A DNA stretch of 64,000 nt from positions 2,914,001 to 2,978,000 of the forward strand of contig NZ_AP022606.1 in assembly GCF_010728725.1 (NCBI RefSeq), written 5' to 3'. This document shows, in pieces, positions 38,848 through 50,024 of the stretch; position 1 is the first letter of the stretch; every line of letters begins with the position of its first letter. The notes under the pieces are model-generated. The model was not told the DNA's origin. It saw only the letters and a list, made by a program, of their open reading frames with translations, and did no database searches. The DNA comes from Mycobacterium branderi. Its GTDB lineage: Bacteria; Actinomycetota; Actinomycetes; Mycobacteriales; Mycobacteriaceae. A program made the position numbers and the translations under genes.

Positions 38848-41800
38848 TCAGCCGAAGGCCAGGTCGATGATCTCCTGCTGCTCGACGGCGTGCACCTTCG
38901 ACGAACCTGACGACGGCGCCGACATCGCGCGACGTGAAATCCGTTTGATGCCAGTCAGTTTGTCCGGCACCATTTCGGGCAGCTCCAGGCCAAACCGCGG
39001 CCATGCGCCCTGGTTGGCGGGTTCTTCTTGCACCCAGAAGTACTCGTTGACGTTCGGGTAGCGGTCCAGCGTTTCGTTGAGCCGCCGCCGCGGCAGCGGC
39101 GCCAGCTGTTCGATGCGCACAATCGCGACGTCGTCGCGGTTGTCCTTGGCCTTGCGGGCGGCCAATTCGTAGTACAGCTTGCCGCTGGTCAACAGGATCC
39201 GCTTGACGTTGCCGCGATCGCCGACGCCGTCCTCGTAGGTCGGTTCTTCGAGCACCGAGCGGAACTTGATCTCGGTGAAGTCCTTGAGGTCGCTGACCGC
39301 GGCCTTGTTGCGCAGCATCGACTTCGGCGTGAATACGATCAGCGGCCGCTGGATGCCGTCGAGTGCATGCCGGCGCAGCAAGTGGAAGTAGTTCGCCGGG
39401 GTCGACGGCATCGCGATCGTCATCGAACCCTCCGCCCACAGTTGCAGGAAGCGTTCGATGCGGCCCGACGTGTGGTCGGGACCCTGGCCTTCGTGCCCGT
39501 GCGGCAGCAGCAGCACCACGTTGGACAGCTGCCCCCACTTGGCCTCGCCGGAGCTGATGAACTCGTCGATGATCGACTGCGCACCGTTGACGAAGTCGCC
39601 GAACTGCGCCTCCCACATCACAAATGCGTCCGGGTTGCCCACCGTGTAGCCGTATTCGAAACCGACAGCGGCGTATTCGGACAGCGGTGAGTCGTACACC
39701 AGGAACTTGCCGCCGGTTGGGCTGCCGTCGGGGTTGGTGGCGAGCAGTTGCAGCGGGGTGAACTCGGCACCCGTCACCCGGTCGATGATCACCGAATGCC
39801 GTTGCGAGAACGTGCCGCGCCGAGTGTCCTGACCCGAGAGCCGCACCAACTTGCCTTCTGCCACAAGCGAACCCAGCGCCAGCAACTCGGCGAACGCCCA
39901 GTCGACCTTGCCCTCGTAGGCCATCTCCCGGCGCTTCTCCAGGACCGGCTTGACGCGCGGGTGCACGGTGAACCCTTCCGGCATCGCCAGGTGGGCATCC
40001 CCGATACGCGCCAGCAGCGACTTATCCACCGCCGTCGAGAGCCCCGCGGGAATCATCTGGTCGGACTCCACCGATTCGCTGGGCTGCACGCCGTGCTTTT
40101 CCAGTTCGCGGACCTCGTTGAACACCCGCTCCAACTGGCCCTGATAGTCGCGCAGCGCGTCTTCGGCTTCCTTCATCGAGATGTCGCCGCGACCGATCAG
40201 CGCTTCCGTATAGCTCTTGCGCGCACCGCGTTTGGTGTCGATCACGTCGTACATGTACGGGTTCGTCATCGACGGGTCGTCGCCCTCGTTGTGGCCGCGG
40301 CGGCGGTAGCACAGCATGTCGATGATGACGTCCTTGTGGAACTTCTGCCGGAAGTCCACCGCCAGCCGCGCCACCCACTCGCAGGCTTCGGGGTCGTCGC
40401 CGTTGACGTGGAAGATCGGCGCCCCGATCATCTTCGCGACGTCGGTGCAGTATTCGCTGGACTTGGAGTGTTCCGGCGAGGTGGTGAAGCCGATCTGGTT
40501 GTTGACGATGATGTGGATGGTGCCGCCCACCCGGTAACCGGGAAGCAAAGCCAGGTTCAGCGTCTCGGCCACCACACCCTGCCCGGCGAACGCGGCGTCG
40601 CCGTGCAGCATCAACGGCACCACCGAGAAGCCGTCGTCGCCGAGGCCCTTGTCGAGCAGATCCTGCTTGGCCCGCACCAGCCCCTCCAGCACTGGGTCGA
40701 CGGCCTCGAGGTGCGACGGGTTGGCGGTCAGCGACACTTGAATGTCGTTGTCGCCGAACATCTGTATGTAGACGCCGGTCGCGCCGAGGTGGTACTTGAC
40801 GTCGCCGGAGCCGTGCGCCTGTGCCGGGTTCAGGTTGCCCTCGAACTCGGAAAAGATCTGCGAGTAGGGCTTGCCCACGATGTTGGCCAGCACGTTGAGC
40901 CGCCCGCGGTGCGGCATGCCGATGACCACTTCGTCGAGACCGTGTTCGGCGCACTGGTCGATCGCGGCGTCCATCATCGGGATGACGGTCTCGGCGCCCT
41001 CCAGCGAGAAACGCTTCTGCCCAACGTATTTGGTCTGCAGGAAGGTTTCGAACGCTTCGGCGGCGTTGAGCTTGGACAGAATGTACTTCTGCTGGGCGAC
41101 GGTCGGCTTGTCGTGCTTGACCTCGATCCGCTCCTGCAGCCACTTCTGCTGTTCGGGTTCGAGGATGTGGGTGTACTCCACACCGACATGCCGGCAGTAG
41201 GCATCGCGCAGCACCGACAGCACGTCGCGCAGCTTCTTGTACTCTGCGCCCGCAAAGCCATTGACCTTGAACACCCGATCGAGGTCCCACAGCGTCAGCC
41301 CGTGGGTCAGCACGTCGAGGTCGGGGTGGGAACGGAAGCGGGTGTTGTCCAGCCGCAGCGGGTCGGTGTCGGCCATCAGGTGACCGCGGTTGCGGTAGGC
41401 CGCGATCAACTCGACGACACGGGCATTCTTGTCGACGATCGAGTCCGGGTTGTCCGGGCGCCAGCGCACCGGCTCATACGGGATGGACAGCTCACGGAAG
41501 ATCTCGTCCCAGAAGCTGTCGGACAGCACCATTTCGTGGATGGTCCGGAGGAAGTCGCCGGATTCCGCGCCTTGGATGATGCGGTGGTCGTAGGTCGACG
41601 TCAGCGTGATCAGCTTGCCGATCCCGAGTTCGGCGATGCGTTCCGGGCTGGCGCCCTGGAATTCGGCCGGGTATTCCATGGCGCCGACGCCGATGATGGC
41701 GCCCTGGCCGGCCATCAGCCGCGGCACCGAGTGCACGGTGCCGATGGTGCCTGGGTTGGTCAGCGAAATCGTCACGCCGGCAAAGTCTTCGGCGGTCAGC

Positions 41801-42531
41801 TTGCCGTCGCGGGCCCGTCGCACAATGTCTTCATACGCGGTGACGAACTGCGCGAAGCGCATTGTGTCGCAGCGCTTGATCCCGGCCACCACCAACGAGC
41901 GCTTACCGTCCTTGCCCTGCAGGTCAATTGCCAGGCCCAAATTGGTGTGCGCCGGAGTGACCGCGCTGGGCTTGCCGTCGACCACAGCGAAGTGGCGGTT
42001 CATGTTCGGGTACTTCTTGACCGCCTGCACCACCGCGTAACCCAGCAGGTGGGTGAACGAGATCTTGCCGCCGCGGTTGCGCTTGAGCTGGTTGTTGATG
42101 ACGGTCCGGTTGTCGATCAGCAGCTTGGCCGGGATGGCCCGGACACTGGTGGCCGTCGGCACATCCAGCGACATGGACATGTTCTTGACGACGGCGGCGG
42201 CGGCCCCGCGCAGCACCTGGACCTCGTCGCCCTCGGCGGGCGGGGGACCGGCCGGCTTGGCGGACGTCACCGGTGCGGTGGTTGCGCCGTTGCCCGGGGT
42301 GGCGGTGGTGACGGGTGGCGCGGCGGGCTTGGGCGCCGGCGCCGGCTCGGGGGCGGCGGTAGCCGTGGTAGCCGGTTTGCCGTCACCGGTGTCGGTGGTC
42401 GGCTCGGGGTTGTAGTCGACCAAAAACTCATGCCAACTCGGGTCGACCGAGGAGGGGTCGTCGCGGAATTTGCGGTACATCTCCTCGACCAGCCATTCGT
42501 TCTGACCGAATGGTGAACTCGTACTGCTCAC
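38848..42531 (-). CDS. kgd: Multifunctional 2-oxoglutarate metabolism enzyme Kgd
   Basis: Kgd is the thiamine-diphosphate 2-oxoglutarate decarboxylase/E1-E2 fusion of mycobacterial TCA metabolism. The 1227-residue protein has an N-terminal segment ([17 protein letters not shown]), a Pro/Ala linker (about 45-105), a succinyltransferase-like domain with DHRIIQG near 314-320, and a large E1 domain (about 370-1227). In the E1 domain are [10 protein letters not shown] and [20 protein letters not shown] 42531 is the start. The Rv1249c-like gene lies 142 bp upstream, the SDR downstream. Confidence 0.96.
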   Translation of the reverse strand: MSSTSSPFGQNEWLVEEMYRKFRDDPSSVDPSWHEFLVDYNPEPTTDTGDGKPATTATAAPEPAPAPKPAAPPVTTATPGNGATTAPVTSAKPAGPPPAEGDEVQVLRGAAAAVVKNMSMSLDVPTATSVRAIPAKLLIDNRTVINNQLKRNRGGKISFTHLLGYAVVQAVKKYPNMNRHFAVVDGKPSAVTPAHTNLGLAIDLQGKDGKRSLVVAGIKRCDTMRFAQFVTAYEDIVRRARDGKLTAEDFAGVTISLTNPGTIGTVHSVPRLMAGQGAIIGVGAMEYPAEFQGASPERIAELGIGKLITLTSTYDHRIIQGAESGDFLRTIHEMVLSDSFWDEIFRELSIPYEPVRWRPDNPDSIVDKNARVVELIAAYRNRGHLMADTDPLRLDNTRFRSHPDLDVLTHGLTLWDLDRVFKVNGFAGAEYKKLRDVLSVLRDAYCRHVGVEYTHILEPEQQKWLQERIEVKHDKPTVAQQKYILSKLNAAEAFETFLQTKYVGQKRFSLEGAETVIPMMDAAIDQCAEHGLDEVVIGMPHRGRLNVLANIVGKPYSQIFSEFEGNLNPAQAHGSGDVKYHLGATGVYIQMFGDNDIQVSLTANPSHLEAVDPVLEGLVRAKQDLLDKGLGDDGFSVVPLMLHGDAAFAGQGVVAETLNLALLPGYRVGGTIHIIVNNQIGFTTSPEHSKSSEYCTDVAKMIGAPIFHVNGDDPEACEWVARLAVDFRQKFHKDVIIDMLCYRRRGHNEGDDPSMTNPYMYDVIDTKRGARKSYTEALIGRGDISMKEAEDALRDYQGQLERVFNEVRELEKHGVQPSESVESDQMIPAGLSTAVDKSLLARIGDAHLAMPEGFTVHPRVKPVLEKRREMAYEGKVDWAFAELLALGSLVAEGKLVRLSGQDTRRGTFSQRHSVIIDRVTGAEFTPLQLLATNPDGSPTGGKFLVYDSPLSEYAAVGFEYGYTVGNPDAFVMWEAQFGDFVNGAQSIIDEFISSGEAKWGQLSNVVLLLPHGHEGQGPDHTSGRIERFLQLWAEGSMTIAMPSTPANYFHLLRRHALDGIQRPLIVFTPKSMLRNKAAVSDLKDFTEIKFRSVLEEPTYEDGVGDRGNVKRILLTSGKLYYELAARKAKDNRDDVAIVRIEQLAPLPRRRLNETLDRYPNVNEYFWVQEEPANQGAWPRFGLELPEMVPDKLTGIKRISRRAMSAPSSGSSKVHAVEQQEIIDLAFG

Positions 42532-42673
42532 GGCAGCTGCTCGCCTCGATTCCTCTGTCTGGCAAGCCCGCTACTCACGACACTTGCCCCTCAACTGCGC
42601 CTGCTGTGCCGGCGCAACTCCCAGCTGCGGCGGACTTGACGATGGCCGCCCCATAAAGGCTAGCTCTTTGCCG

Positions 42674-43426
42674 CTAACCCGCGTCGCGAACCGTCGGCAG
42701 CAGGTGCAGCGTCACCGGCCAGCGTGCCGGGGGCTCGCCGAATGCCTTGCGGGCGTTGCGCACGATCTTCTTGCCGACCAACCGGTTGCCGATCGCCCCG
42801 ACCAGTGCGCCGATTCCCACCGGCAGCAGCTTGCCGAACAGCAGCGCTCCGCGCCGCAGCGTGTAGCGCTTGACGGCGTATTTGAGCAACCGCGAGTTGA
42901 GTTGCGACACGGCGGGCATCGGCAGCGACGCCACCCCGTCGGACAGCCACGCGCCGCTGGTGCGGCCCGGCCCGATCAGTTCGGCGAGCGCGTGCTTGCT
43001 GTCGTCGCCGACCAGGATGGACAGCACCAGGGCGCGGCGGCGCTCCCGGTCCTCGATCGGGACGCCATGCACGGCGGCGACGGCTAACGCGAAGAACGCG
43101 GTGGCCTCGAGGAACACGGCGGTCTCCCCGGCGGCTGCAGAGAGCGCGGCAAGCGTGCCGACCCCCGGCAGCGCCGCCGCCGAACCGACCGCGGCGCCGC
43201 TGGCCATCACCGCGGCGAGGTAACGCTTCTCCAGCTTCGCGACGACGGTGGCCGGTGCGGCCCCCGCGCTGGCGCGCCGCAGCCGGTCCACGTAGGCCTT
43301 GGCGGCCGGTCCCTGCGACCGGGACGCACGTTCGATGACATGCGCCAACGCGCGAGCGGACGCTTTGGGTTTGCCGTTGCCGGCTGTCTGCGGGTCCGCC
43401 GTCGACCCGCTCCGTCGGGCGTTCAT
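42674..43426 (-). CDS. Hydrophobic protein, possibly EcsC-like (Rv1249c-like)
   Basis: A 250-residue protein of unknown function. A basic N-terminus (about 1-70) is followed by two or three hydrophobic, alanine-rich stretches (about 70-118, including [20 protein letters not shown]). A charged middle part and a glycine-containing hydrophobic segment near the C-terminus ([19 protein letters not shown]) follow. The pattern resembles EcsC-family proteins, but I am not sure. ATG 43426 has a GGAGGCACC sequence upstream. It is divergent from the PadR gene with 146 bp between them. Confidence 0.7.
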   Translation of the reverse strand: MNARRSGSTADPQTAGNGKPKASARALAHVIERASRSQGPAAKAYVDRLRRASAGAAPATVVAKLEKRYLAAVMASGAAVGSAAALPGVGTLAALSAAAGETAVFLEATAFFALAVAAVHGVPIEDRERRRALVLSILVGDDSKHALAELIGPGRTSGAWLSDGVASLPMPAVSQLNSRLLKYAVKRYTLRRGALLFGKLLPVGIGALVGAIGNRLVGKKIVRNARKAFGEPPARWPVTLHLLPTVRDAG

Positions 43427-43512
43427 GGTGCCTCCGTTAGCTGGAATGGCGTCACTTCAGGCTAGCGCCGGCACAGTCGAAGGCGGGGGAGGCGTCGCAT
43501 CCGATTACTCCA

Positions 43513-43542
43513 CCCGGAATAATCCGGTCCGGTTATTCCGGG
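43513..43542. promoter_or_regulatory. Candidate PadR operator
   Basis: Perfect 10-bp arms cccggaataa (43513-43522) and ttattccggg (43533-43542) surround the spacer tccggtccgg. The site lies 31 bp before the PadR start. PadR repressors bind palindromes of this kind at their own promoters, so autoregulation together with the MFS gene is inferred. Confidence 0.7.
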
Positions 43543-43572
43543 ATGCGGCGAGCCGAACGGGGCGGATGGTCG

Positions 43573-44133
43573 ATGGCCTACGAATTGACGGCATTGGGTA
43601 TCTCGGTGTTGGCGCTGCTGCGGCAGCGGCCGATGCACGGCTACGAGATGTTCCAGACCTTGGTCCGCCGGCAAGCGGACCGCATCGTGAAACTCCGGCC
43701 GGGTTCGCTGTATCACGTGGTGGACCGGCTGACCGAGGAGAAATTGGTTCGCCGCGCCGCAACCACCCGGGCAGGCAACCGGCCCGAGCGCGCCGTCTAC
43801 GAGATCACCGACGCCGGGACCGAGGCGCTGAGCGAGCGCGTACGCGAGTTCGTGGCGACGCCGGGCGACGAGTTCCCGCAGTTCGTTGCGGCGCTCGCCG
43901 CGATCGATACTCTCGATCTGGATGCCGCGACGACTGCGGTCGACGATCGGGTCGGGGCTTTGGAGGCCCGCGCCGCCGAGATCACAGCGCTGCGGGACGC
44001 GGGGACCACGCCGGGCGCCGGCTATCGGGTCGCCTTCGACTACTTGCTGGCGGCAACGCGGGCCGAAATCTCGTGGCTGCGCGGATTTGCCGACTCGCTG
44101 CGGGTGAACAGCCGAGACGAGGTGCCGACATGA
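43573..44133 (+). CDS. PadR-family transcriptional regulator
   Basis: A 186-residue regulator with a PadR winged helix at about residues 5-85 ([18 protein letters not shown] and [19 protein letters not shown]) and a C-terminal dimerisation helix bundle. PadR proteins usually repress a neighbouring efflux or catabolic gene until a small molecule binds. ATG 43573 was chosen over an upstream ATG at 43543 that would overlap the operator's right arm. Its stop overlaps the MFS gene by 4 bp, so it almost certainly controls that pump. Confidence 0.88.
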   Translation: MAYELTALGISVLALLRQRPMHGYEMFQTLVRRQADRIVKLRPGSLYHVVDRLTEEKLVRRAATTRAGNRPERAVYEITDAGTEALSERVREFVATPGDEFPQFVAALAAIDTLDLDAATTAVDDRVGALEARAAEITALRDAGTTPGAGYRVAFDYLLAATRAEISWLRGFADSLRVNSRDEVPT

Positions 44134-45923
44134 CCACGGCGACGAGCAGGGCGCGCGCCCAGCGCACCGCTGCCGTGACGTCCAGGAACCGGGGGAATAC
44201 CCCGAACCCGTGGCACGCGCTTTGGGCCATGATGGTCGGCTTTTTCATGATCCTGCTCGACTCGACCATCGTCGCCGTTGCCAACCCCAGCATCATGGCC
44301 AAGCTGGAAACCGGCTACGACACGGTGATCTGGGTGACCAGCGCATACCTGCTCGCGTACGCGGTGCCGTTGCTGGTGGCCGGTCGACTCGGAGACCGGT
44401 TTGGTCCCAAAAACCTGTATCTGGGAGGGCTGGCCGTATTCACCGTCGCGTCGTTGTGGTGCGGCGTGTCCGGCAGCGTCGGCATGTTGATCGCTGCGCG
44501 GGTGGTACAGGGCGTCGGCGCCGCATTGCTGACCCCGCAGACCCTGTCGACAATCACCCGCATCTTCCCGCCCGAGCGTCGCGGCGTGGCGATGAGCGTG
44601 TGGGGCGCCACCGCCGGCGTCGCCACTTTGGTGGGCCCGCTGGCCGGCGGTGTCCTGGTCGACGCGATGGGCTGGGAGTGGATCTTTTTCGTCAACGTCC
44701 CGATCGGCGTCATCGGCCTGGCATTGGCGGCCTGGCTGGTTCCGGTCCTGCCCACCCATATGCATCGCTTCGATCTGGTCGGCGTCGCCTTGTCGGGGGT
44801 GGGGATGTTCCTCATCGTCTTCGCCCTGCAGGAGGGCCAGTCCGCGGGCTGGGCGCCGTGGATCTGGGCGGTGCTCGTCGCCGGCATCGGGTTCATGGTC
44901 GCGTTCGTCTACTGGCAGTCGATCAACACGCGCGAGCCGCTGATCCCGCTGGACATCTTCCGCGACCGCGACTTCAGCCTGTCCAACCTCGGAGTGGCGG
45001 TCATCGGATTCGCCACGACGGCGATGATCCTGCCGCTGATGTTCTACGCGCAGGCGGTGTGCGGACTCTCGCCGACACGCTCGGCGCTGCTGACCGCGCC
45101 GATGGCGATCACCAGTGGCCTGCTCGCCCCGGTCGTCGGCAGAATCGTCGACCGCACTCATCCGCGGCCGGTGGTCGGTTTCGGGTTCTCAGTTCTGGCC
45201 ATCGCGCTGACCTGGCTTTCCATCGAGATGACGCCGGGCACGCCGATTTGGCGGCTGGCGTTGGTGTTCGTCGTCATGGGCGTCGGGATGGCGTTTGTCT
45301 GGCAGCCGCTGGCCGCCACGGCGACGCGCAACCTGCCGGCGCAGCTGGCCGGCGCGGGTTCGGGGGTGTACAACGCGACACGGCAGGTCGGCGCCGTGCT
45401 GGGCAGTTCCAGCATTGCCGCGTTCATGACCCTGCGGATCACCGCGGAGTTGCCGCCGATGCCGGGCGGCCTGCACCCCGAGGCGACCGAGGACCGCGGG
45501 GCGCTGCAGTTGCCGGAGTTCCTGCGTGAGCCGTTCGCCGCTGCGATGTCCCAGTCGATGCTGCTGCCGGCGTTCATCGCGCTGTTCGGGGTGGGCGCAG
45601 CGCTGTTCATGGTCGGCTTCACCGCGTCGCCGGCCCGTCAATCGCAGCCAGTCGAGGGCGACGCCGGGACCGAGCGGATCCGGGTGATGCCGAACGTTTC
45701 GGACGATTTCGACGACTACGTCGAGTACGTGGTGCCTCGTGCACCCGAGCCGCGCGTCGACGAGCACGATACCGAGCCGATCGGGTTCGCGCACAACGGT
45801 TTCCATGTGGACGATGCGCAGCGCGTCCGGCCCGTCGCGGAGTTCCCGCCGCCACCGCGCAGCAGGCACTACCCCGCCGATCCCGATGACGCGCCCGGCT
45901 ACGGCCGACACTCGTACGACTAG
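44130..45923 (+). CDS. MFS drug efflux transporter, DHA2/14-TM type (Rv1250-like)
   Basis: A 597-residue proton-driven exporter with about 14 membrane segments. It carries the MFS loop motif [16 protein letters not shown] near residues 87-102 and the antiporter motif region [25 protein letters not shown]. The C-terminal ~90 residues are cytoplasmic, acidic and His/Pro-rich, longer than usual. ATG 44130 overlaps the PadR stop. The 3' end overlaps the convergent nuclease-helicase gene by 4 bp. The substrate is unknown. Confidence 0.9.
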   Translation: MTTATSRARAQRTAAVTSRNRGNTPNPWHALWAMMVGFFMILLDSTIVAVANPSIMAKLETGYDTVIWVTSAYLLAYAVPLLVAGRLGDRFGPKNLYLGGLAVFTVASLWCGVSGSVGMLIAARVVQGVGAALLTPQTLSTITRIFPPERRGVAMSVWGATAGVATLVGPLAGGVLVDAMGWEWIFFVNVPIGVIGLALAAWLVPVLPTHMHRFDLVGVALSGVGMFLIVFALQEGQSAGWAPWIWAVLVAGIGFMVAFVYWQSINTREPLIPLDIFRDRDFSLSNLGVAVIGFATTAMILPLMFYAQAVCGLSPTRSALLTAPMAITSGLLAPVVGRIVDRTHPRPVVGFGFSVLAIALTWLSIEMTPGTPIWRLALVFVVMGVGMAFVWQPLAATATRNLPAQLAGAGSGVYNATRQVGAVLGSSSIAAFMTLRITAELPPMPGGLHPEATEDRGALQLPEFLREPFAAAMSQSMLLPAFIALFGVGAALFMVGFTASPARQSQPVEGDAGTERIRVMPNVSDDFDDYVEYVVPRAPEPRVDEHDTEPIGFAHNGFHVDDAQRVRPVAEFPPPPRSRHYPADPDDAPGYGRHSYD

Positions 45924-48900
45924 CCGTCGGTCAAAGCCAGGAATGCGCCCAGCTCGACCAGCCCCGACGGCGTGGCGGGCAGGTACTCGGTGAGCGTCTC
46001 CGCCCGCACGATCAGTGCCGCGTACTGCGCACGGCTGACCGCAACGTTCAACCGATTCCGGTTGAGCAGGAACGGGATTCCGCGCGGGATGTCCTCGATG
46101 GACGACGCGGTCATCGAGATGAGGACCACCGGCGCCTGCGCGCCCTGGAACTTGTCGACGGTCCCGACGCGGACGTCGCCGAGACCGGCGGTCGCCAGTC
46201 GCTGCCGCAGCAGCACCACCTGGGCGTTGTAGGGCGCCAGCACCAGCACGTCGGTGGCCCGCAGCGGCCGGGTGCCGTCCTCGTCGGTCCAGGACGAGCC
46301 CAGCAGTCGCCCGATCTCGTCGGCAATCGCGTCGGCCTCTTCCGGGCTCTCCGTCGAATTGCCCTCGTGGCGCACCGAAAGCACCTGTACCCCAGGAGAA
46401 TAGCCGTCGAGACGACGCGCGGCGGTGCGTTCGACATGGGAATGCAGCCGTCCCTCGTAGGCAAGCCTCGACACCGGCCCGCAGATCGCGGGATGCATCC
46501 GATAGGACCGGTCCAGGAAGTAGCCGCGTTCGGCCGGCAACGTGCGCTGGTTCTCGACCAGCCACCCGAGTGCCGACGTGTCGACCGGTTCGGGATGGGT
46601 GCCCTGGCTGACTTGCGGCAGCTGCTGTGGATCACCCAGCAGCAGAAGGTTTCTGGCCGCCGGTGCCACGGCGATGGTGTTGGCCAGGCAGAACTGGCCG
46701 GCCTCGTCGATCACCAGCAGGTCCAAATTGCCCGGCGGCACCCGAGTGCTGTTGGCGAAATCCCATGCGGTGCCCCCGATCACGCACCCCGCGGTCCCGG
46801 CGACGAAGCCGGCGTACTCGTCCTCGTCGATGTGCTGCCAGGTCGGATCGTCACGGTCGTGTCGCTTCTTGGCCACCCGCTGCGGATCGATCCCGACCGC
46901 GACCGCGCAGTCGAAGAGGTTCTCCACCACCGCGTGTGATTGTGCGACCACACCGATCCGCCAGCCGTGTTCGGCGACCAGTTGCGTGATGGCGCGCGCC
47001 GCGGTGTACGTCTTGCCCGTCCCCGGCGGCCCGTGCACCGCCACGTACGACGAATCCAGGTCCAGCAGCGCCGCGACGATGTCCGCAGCGGTGTCGGTAC
47101 TGCGTGGCAGCGAGGCGCCGCTGCCCAGGCGGGGGGCCCGTCGCAGCAGAATGTCGACGATGGCGGTGTCGGGGAGTCGCGGCAGCGCGGCAGCGACCTC
47201 GGCCGCCGTGGCCTCGATCGATTCCCGCAGCTTCGTCGTCGCGATCGGCGGCCCGGGTGCAAGCGCGAAGGGTAATTGATGAAACATGTTGCCGTTCTTG
47301 GGTGTTCGTTCCAGGACCACCACCTCGGTGGGCACCGCCGGGTCGTCGGCCTCGACGACCTGGGCGTGGCCGGCCGCGCGACGGTCGGGATCGTCGGTCA
47401 TGCCTTCGGGCGCCGGGGGCTCGTAGAGCGCGAACACTGTCGAGCTGAGTTCGCCGCGGGCCAGCTCGCCGGTCAGCCGCACCCTGCGCTGCGGCTTGCG
47501 GGCGCGCGGCGGCTGATGCCAGTCCACCGCCACGGCGGCTTTGTCGACGACGAAAACGTCGCTGTTGTCGGCCCATTCCTCGAGCGGATAGTTGAGCCGG
47601 TCGAAATGCGCCCACCAGAACGGCTTGTCCTCGCGCCGGTGATAGCCGCGCGCCGCTGCAAACAGCGCGACCGCCGTCTGCTCGGGAGTGCGGTCCCCGA
47701 CGGACGCGAAATCCGCCAGTGTCACCGCCAGCGCGTCGTGTTGCTCGACGCTGCCGCCATCTGAGACAGGTTGGGCGCCAAGCGGTGTGATGCCGCATTC
47801 GAAGGCCCGCATCAGCAGCCAGTCGCGCAGTGCCCGGGTTGACCGGCAGTCGTAGTGGTTGTAGTCCTCGATCTCTTTGAGCACCGTCGCGGCTTCGTCG
47901 TCGCGGCCGTCGGCGCGCAGCTCGCAGAACCGGGCGTACTGGGTGATCGAATCGGCGGCGGTGGTCACGTCCCCGGAACGCAGCTGCCGCCCCATGAACA
48001 GCGGCTCGAGCGCCTTGAGGCTGAACGAGTCGGCCCCCACCCGGAAACTCTTGCGCACCAACGGATACAGGTCCACCAGGATGCCGCTGCGCAGCAGATC
48101 GTCGACGTCGTCCTCGCCGACGCCGTGCCGACCGGCTAGCCGCAGCAGCGCGGTCTTCTCGTAGGGGGCGTAGTGGTAGATGTGCATGTTCGGGTAGCGC
48201 TTGCGGCGCTTGGCCACCATCGCCAGAAAGTCCGTCAACGCCTGCCGCTCGTCGGCGCGGTTATGCGCCCACAGGGGGCGGAAACCGCCGCCGGCGTCCA
48301 AAACTCCGAACAGATACTCCAGACCCCACTGCCTGCCGTCGGCGGTCCACAGCGGGTCGCCCTCGAAGTCGAAGAACAGGTCGCCGTCGTCGGGGTCCGG
48401 TAATAACGCCAGCGGCTGTGGATCGGCGATCTCGAACTGCGGCTCGCCGGTCTCGCGTTCGACCACCTGCAGCCTGGCTTGCGCGGTGAGCTTGGCGAGC
48501 GTGCGGGGCGCGAAGCCGGGCACCGGCCCGGCGTGGCCGGCCAATTCGGCAACAGTGGTGACGCCCGCGTCGATCAGCTTGGCTCGCTGGCTGACGCGCA
48601 TGCCGGCGACCAGCAGCAGGTCGTCGCTGAGCCGGACCTGCTCCTCACACTCCGGGCAGCGGAAACACGCCCGCACGCGTTCGTCCTCCCAGCGGACCGG
48701 TTCGGTTGCGGCGTAATGCTCGTCGAGCAGCCGCTGCACCAGCGCGCGTTGAGAGCGATAGACCGGGATCAGCTCGTCGACCGCGTAGCGTAAGACGGTG
48801 CCGTCGCCGAGGATCAGTTCGGCGTCCGGCGCCACCGGCACGCCCGAGCGGCTCAGCGTGTCGGCGTAGGCGGCCAGTTGCAGCAGCGCGGTGACCTTGG

Positions 48901-49312
48901 CCGAGCGGGCCAGTTTGGTGTCGGCGACGCGGTATCGGCCGTTGTCGCGGACCAGGAAGTCGGCGAACCCGACGAAGCGGCCGTCGAACATCGCCGCCTG
49001 GTACACCACCGGTGCGCCGTCGGCGATCGCGCGCCGAGTGGCCTCGGCGGCGGCGGTCAGCCCGGCGATCGTGTAGGCCGGACGACCGATGACGGCGACC
49101 GCGTCGCCGAATTCGGCACGGAACTCCTCGAGTTGCCGTTGCTCGTGCTCGCGGCCGAGATCGGCAGTGCGGGCGAGCAACTCGTCCTCGACGGTGACCG
49201 CGGGCCCGCGGCCCAGCTTCGCATCGAAGGCGCGCAGCAGCGCGTATTCGCAGCGGGACGCGGCCGCGAGATCCGACGCGCTGTAGATCACGCCGTCGTC
49301 GGTGACGAACAC
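45920..49312 (-). CDS. TM0106-type RecB-like nuclease / RNase H-like exonuclease / SF1 helicase fusion (Rv1251c-like)
   Basis: A 1130-residue three-part DNA-processing protein. A RecB-like nuclease lies at the N-terminus (GFADFLVR, then ADTKLA near residue 131 and LQLAAYAD). An RNase H-fold exonuclease of the YprB type follows (FFDFEGDP near 314, later [16 protein letters not shown]). An SF1B helicase occupies about 740-1130, with Walker A GPPGTGKT near 760, DEAG motif II, GDPQQLP motif III, DKFQGAQ motif V and NVAVSRAQ motif VI. All key residues look intact. The role is unknown; DNA repair or RNA-DNA hybrid removal is an inference. Confidence 0.85.
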   Translation of the reverse strand: MFVTDDGVIYSASDLAAASRCEYALLRAFDAKLGRGPAVTVEDELLARTADLGREHEQRQLEEFRAEFGDAVAVIGRPAYTIAGLTAAAEATRRAIADGAPVVYQAAMFDGRFVGFADFLVRDNGRYRVADTKLARSAKVTALLQLAAYADTLSRSGVPVAPDAELILGDGTVLRYAVDELIPVYRSQRALVQRLLDEHYAATEPVRWEDERVRACFRCPECEEQVRLSDDLLLVAGMRVSQRAKLIDAGVTTVAELAGHAGPVPGFAPRTLAKLTAQARLQVVERETGEPQFEIADPQPLALLPDPDDGDLFFDFEGDPLWTADGRQWGLEYLFGVLDAGGGFRPLWAHNRADERQALTDFLAMVAKRRKRYPNMHIYHYAPYEKTALLRLAGRHGVGEDDVDDLLRSGILVDLYPLVRKSFRVGADSFSLKALEPLFMGRQLRSGDVTTAADSITQYARFCELRADGRDDEAATVLKEIEDYNHYDCRSTRALRDWLLMRAFECGITPLGAQPVSDGGSVEQHDALAVTLADFASVGDRTPEQTAVALFAAARGYHRREDKPFWWAHFDRLNYPLEEWADNSDVFVVDKAAVAVDWHQPPRARKPQRRVRLTGELARGELSSTVFALYEPPAPEGMTDDPDRRAAGHAQVVEADDPAVPTEVVVLERTPKNGNMFHQLPFALAPGPPIATTKLRESIEATAAEVAAALPRLPDTAIVDILLRRAPRLGSGASLPRSTDTAADIVAALLDLDSSYVAVHGPPGTGKTYTAARAITQLVAEHGWRIGVVAQSHAVVENLFDCAVAVGIDPQRVAKKRHDRDDPTWQHIDEDEYAGFVAGTAGCVIGGTAWDFANSTRVPPGNLDLLVIDEAGQFCLANTIAVAPAARNLLLLGDPQQLPQVSQGTHPEPVDTSALGWLVENQRTLPAERGYFLDRSYRMHPAICGPVSRLAYEGRLHSHVERTAARRLDGYSPGVQVLSVRHEGNSTESPEEADAIADEIGRLLGSSWTDEDGTRPLRATDVLVLAPYNAQVVLLRQRLATAGLGDVRVGTVDKFQGAQAPVVLISMTASSIEDIPRGIPFLLNRNRLNVAVSRAQYAALIVRAETLTEYLPATPSGLVELGAFLALTDG

Positions 49313-49360
49313 AGGGCCACCCTAAGTGAAGGCACCGACAACGCCGCGGACCTTTCGCCC

Positions 49361-49389
49361 GCGAGCGTGCGCAAACCCGGGAACGCTCG
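49361..49389. terminator. Small hairpin in the lprE/nuclease-helicase gap
   Basis: Seven-base arms cgagcgt (49362-49368) and acgctcg (49383-49389) enclose a 14-base loop. The left side, gcgagcgtgc, is the same unit as in the hairpin at 38776-38835. It lies downstream of lprE and upstream of the nuclease-helicase start, in a 91-bp gap, and may terminate lprE. Confidence 0.4.
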
Positions 49390-49403
49390 AGGCGCAAAAG
49401 GGG

Positions 49404-49979
49404 TCAGCTGGCCGTGTTGCCGATCAGCTCGACCCCGTTGCCATTCCAGTGGAACTTCACCACGCTGGCCAACCCGCTGATACCGCTGGCGGCGGTCAGC
49501 GCCACCGTGTCGCCGGTGGATTGCGACGTGTCCACGCCGTTGAACCCGTAGGTGTCGGGCACTCCTTGCGGGATGTATTTGCCGAGATGAAACATCACCG
49601 CCCTGGTGTTGGGGTTCGCGGCGTTGGTATTGGCCTTGACGATCACCGCCGACAGCTGGGCGCACTGGTTGTAGTTGCCCGCCAGCGGCTCGGGATTCCA
49701 CGGCTGCTGGCTGCGCGGGTCACGCGGCAGCTCGGAGACCGCCCTGGCGATGGCGGGGTCGGCGAGGTCGATCGCGCAGGGGTCGGCGGGCGCGGCGGAG
49801 GAGGTGGGCGGCGGCGGGGCAGCGCGTGACGCGCCCGGTGTGCTGGCCGGATGGGGGGTGCTGGCCTGCGGCGTCTTGGCGACGGTCGAGTCGCCCGATC
49901 CGCAGCCGGTCAGCGTCGACGTGGTCAGCACGGCAGCAACGGTCAACCGCTTCCACACAACGCTGCACCGTACCGGCAT
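49404..49979 (-). CDS. lprE: Lipoprotein LprE
   Basis: A 191-residue lipoprotein: a signal peptide of 25 residues ending in the lipobox LTGC with the acylated cysteine at residue 26. A Thr/Pro/Ala-rich linker (about 35-70) and a LpqH/LppP-type C-terminal domain with two cysteines (DPCAIDLADPAIARAV and NYNQCAQLSAVIV) that may form a disulfide follow. ATG 49979 was chosen as the start that gives a proper signal peptide. It is divergent from deaD with a 45-bp gap. Function unknown. Confidence 0.85.
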   Translation of the reverse strand: MPVRCSVVWKRLTVAAVLTTSTLTGCGSGDSTVAKTPQASTPHPASTPGASRAAPPPPTSSAAPADPCAIDLADPAIARAVSELPRDPRSQQPWNPEPLAGNYNQCAQLSAVIVKANTNAANPNTRAVMFHLGKYIPQGVPDTYGFNGVDTSQSTGDTVALTAASGISGLASVVKFHWNGNGVELIGNTAS

Positions 49980-50024
49980 CGGACTCGCGGGTGTGGCAGG
50001 CGCGGCCACTAGACTCCTTGGGAA

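Noticed and set aside
39748..42516. A 922-codon open frame on the + strand opposite kgd
   Set aside because: It is antisense to kgd, which has clear domains over its whole length. The frame is open only because codon third positions are GC-rich, and its translation is rich in His, Arg and Val with no domain.
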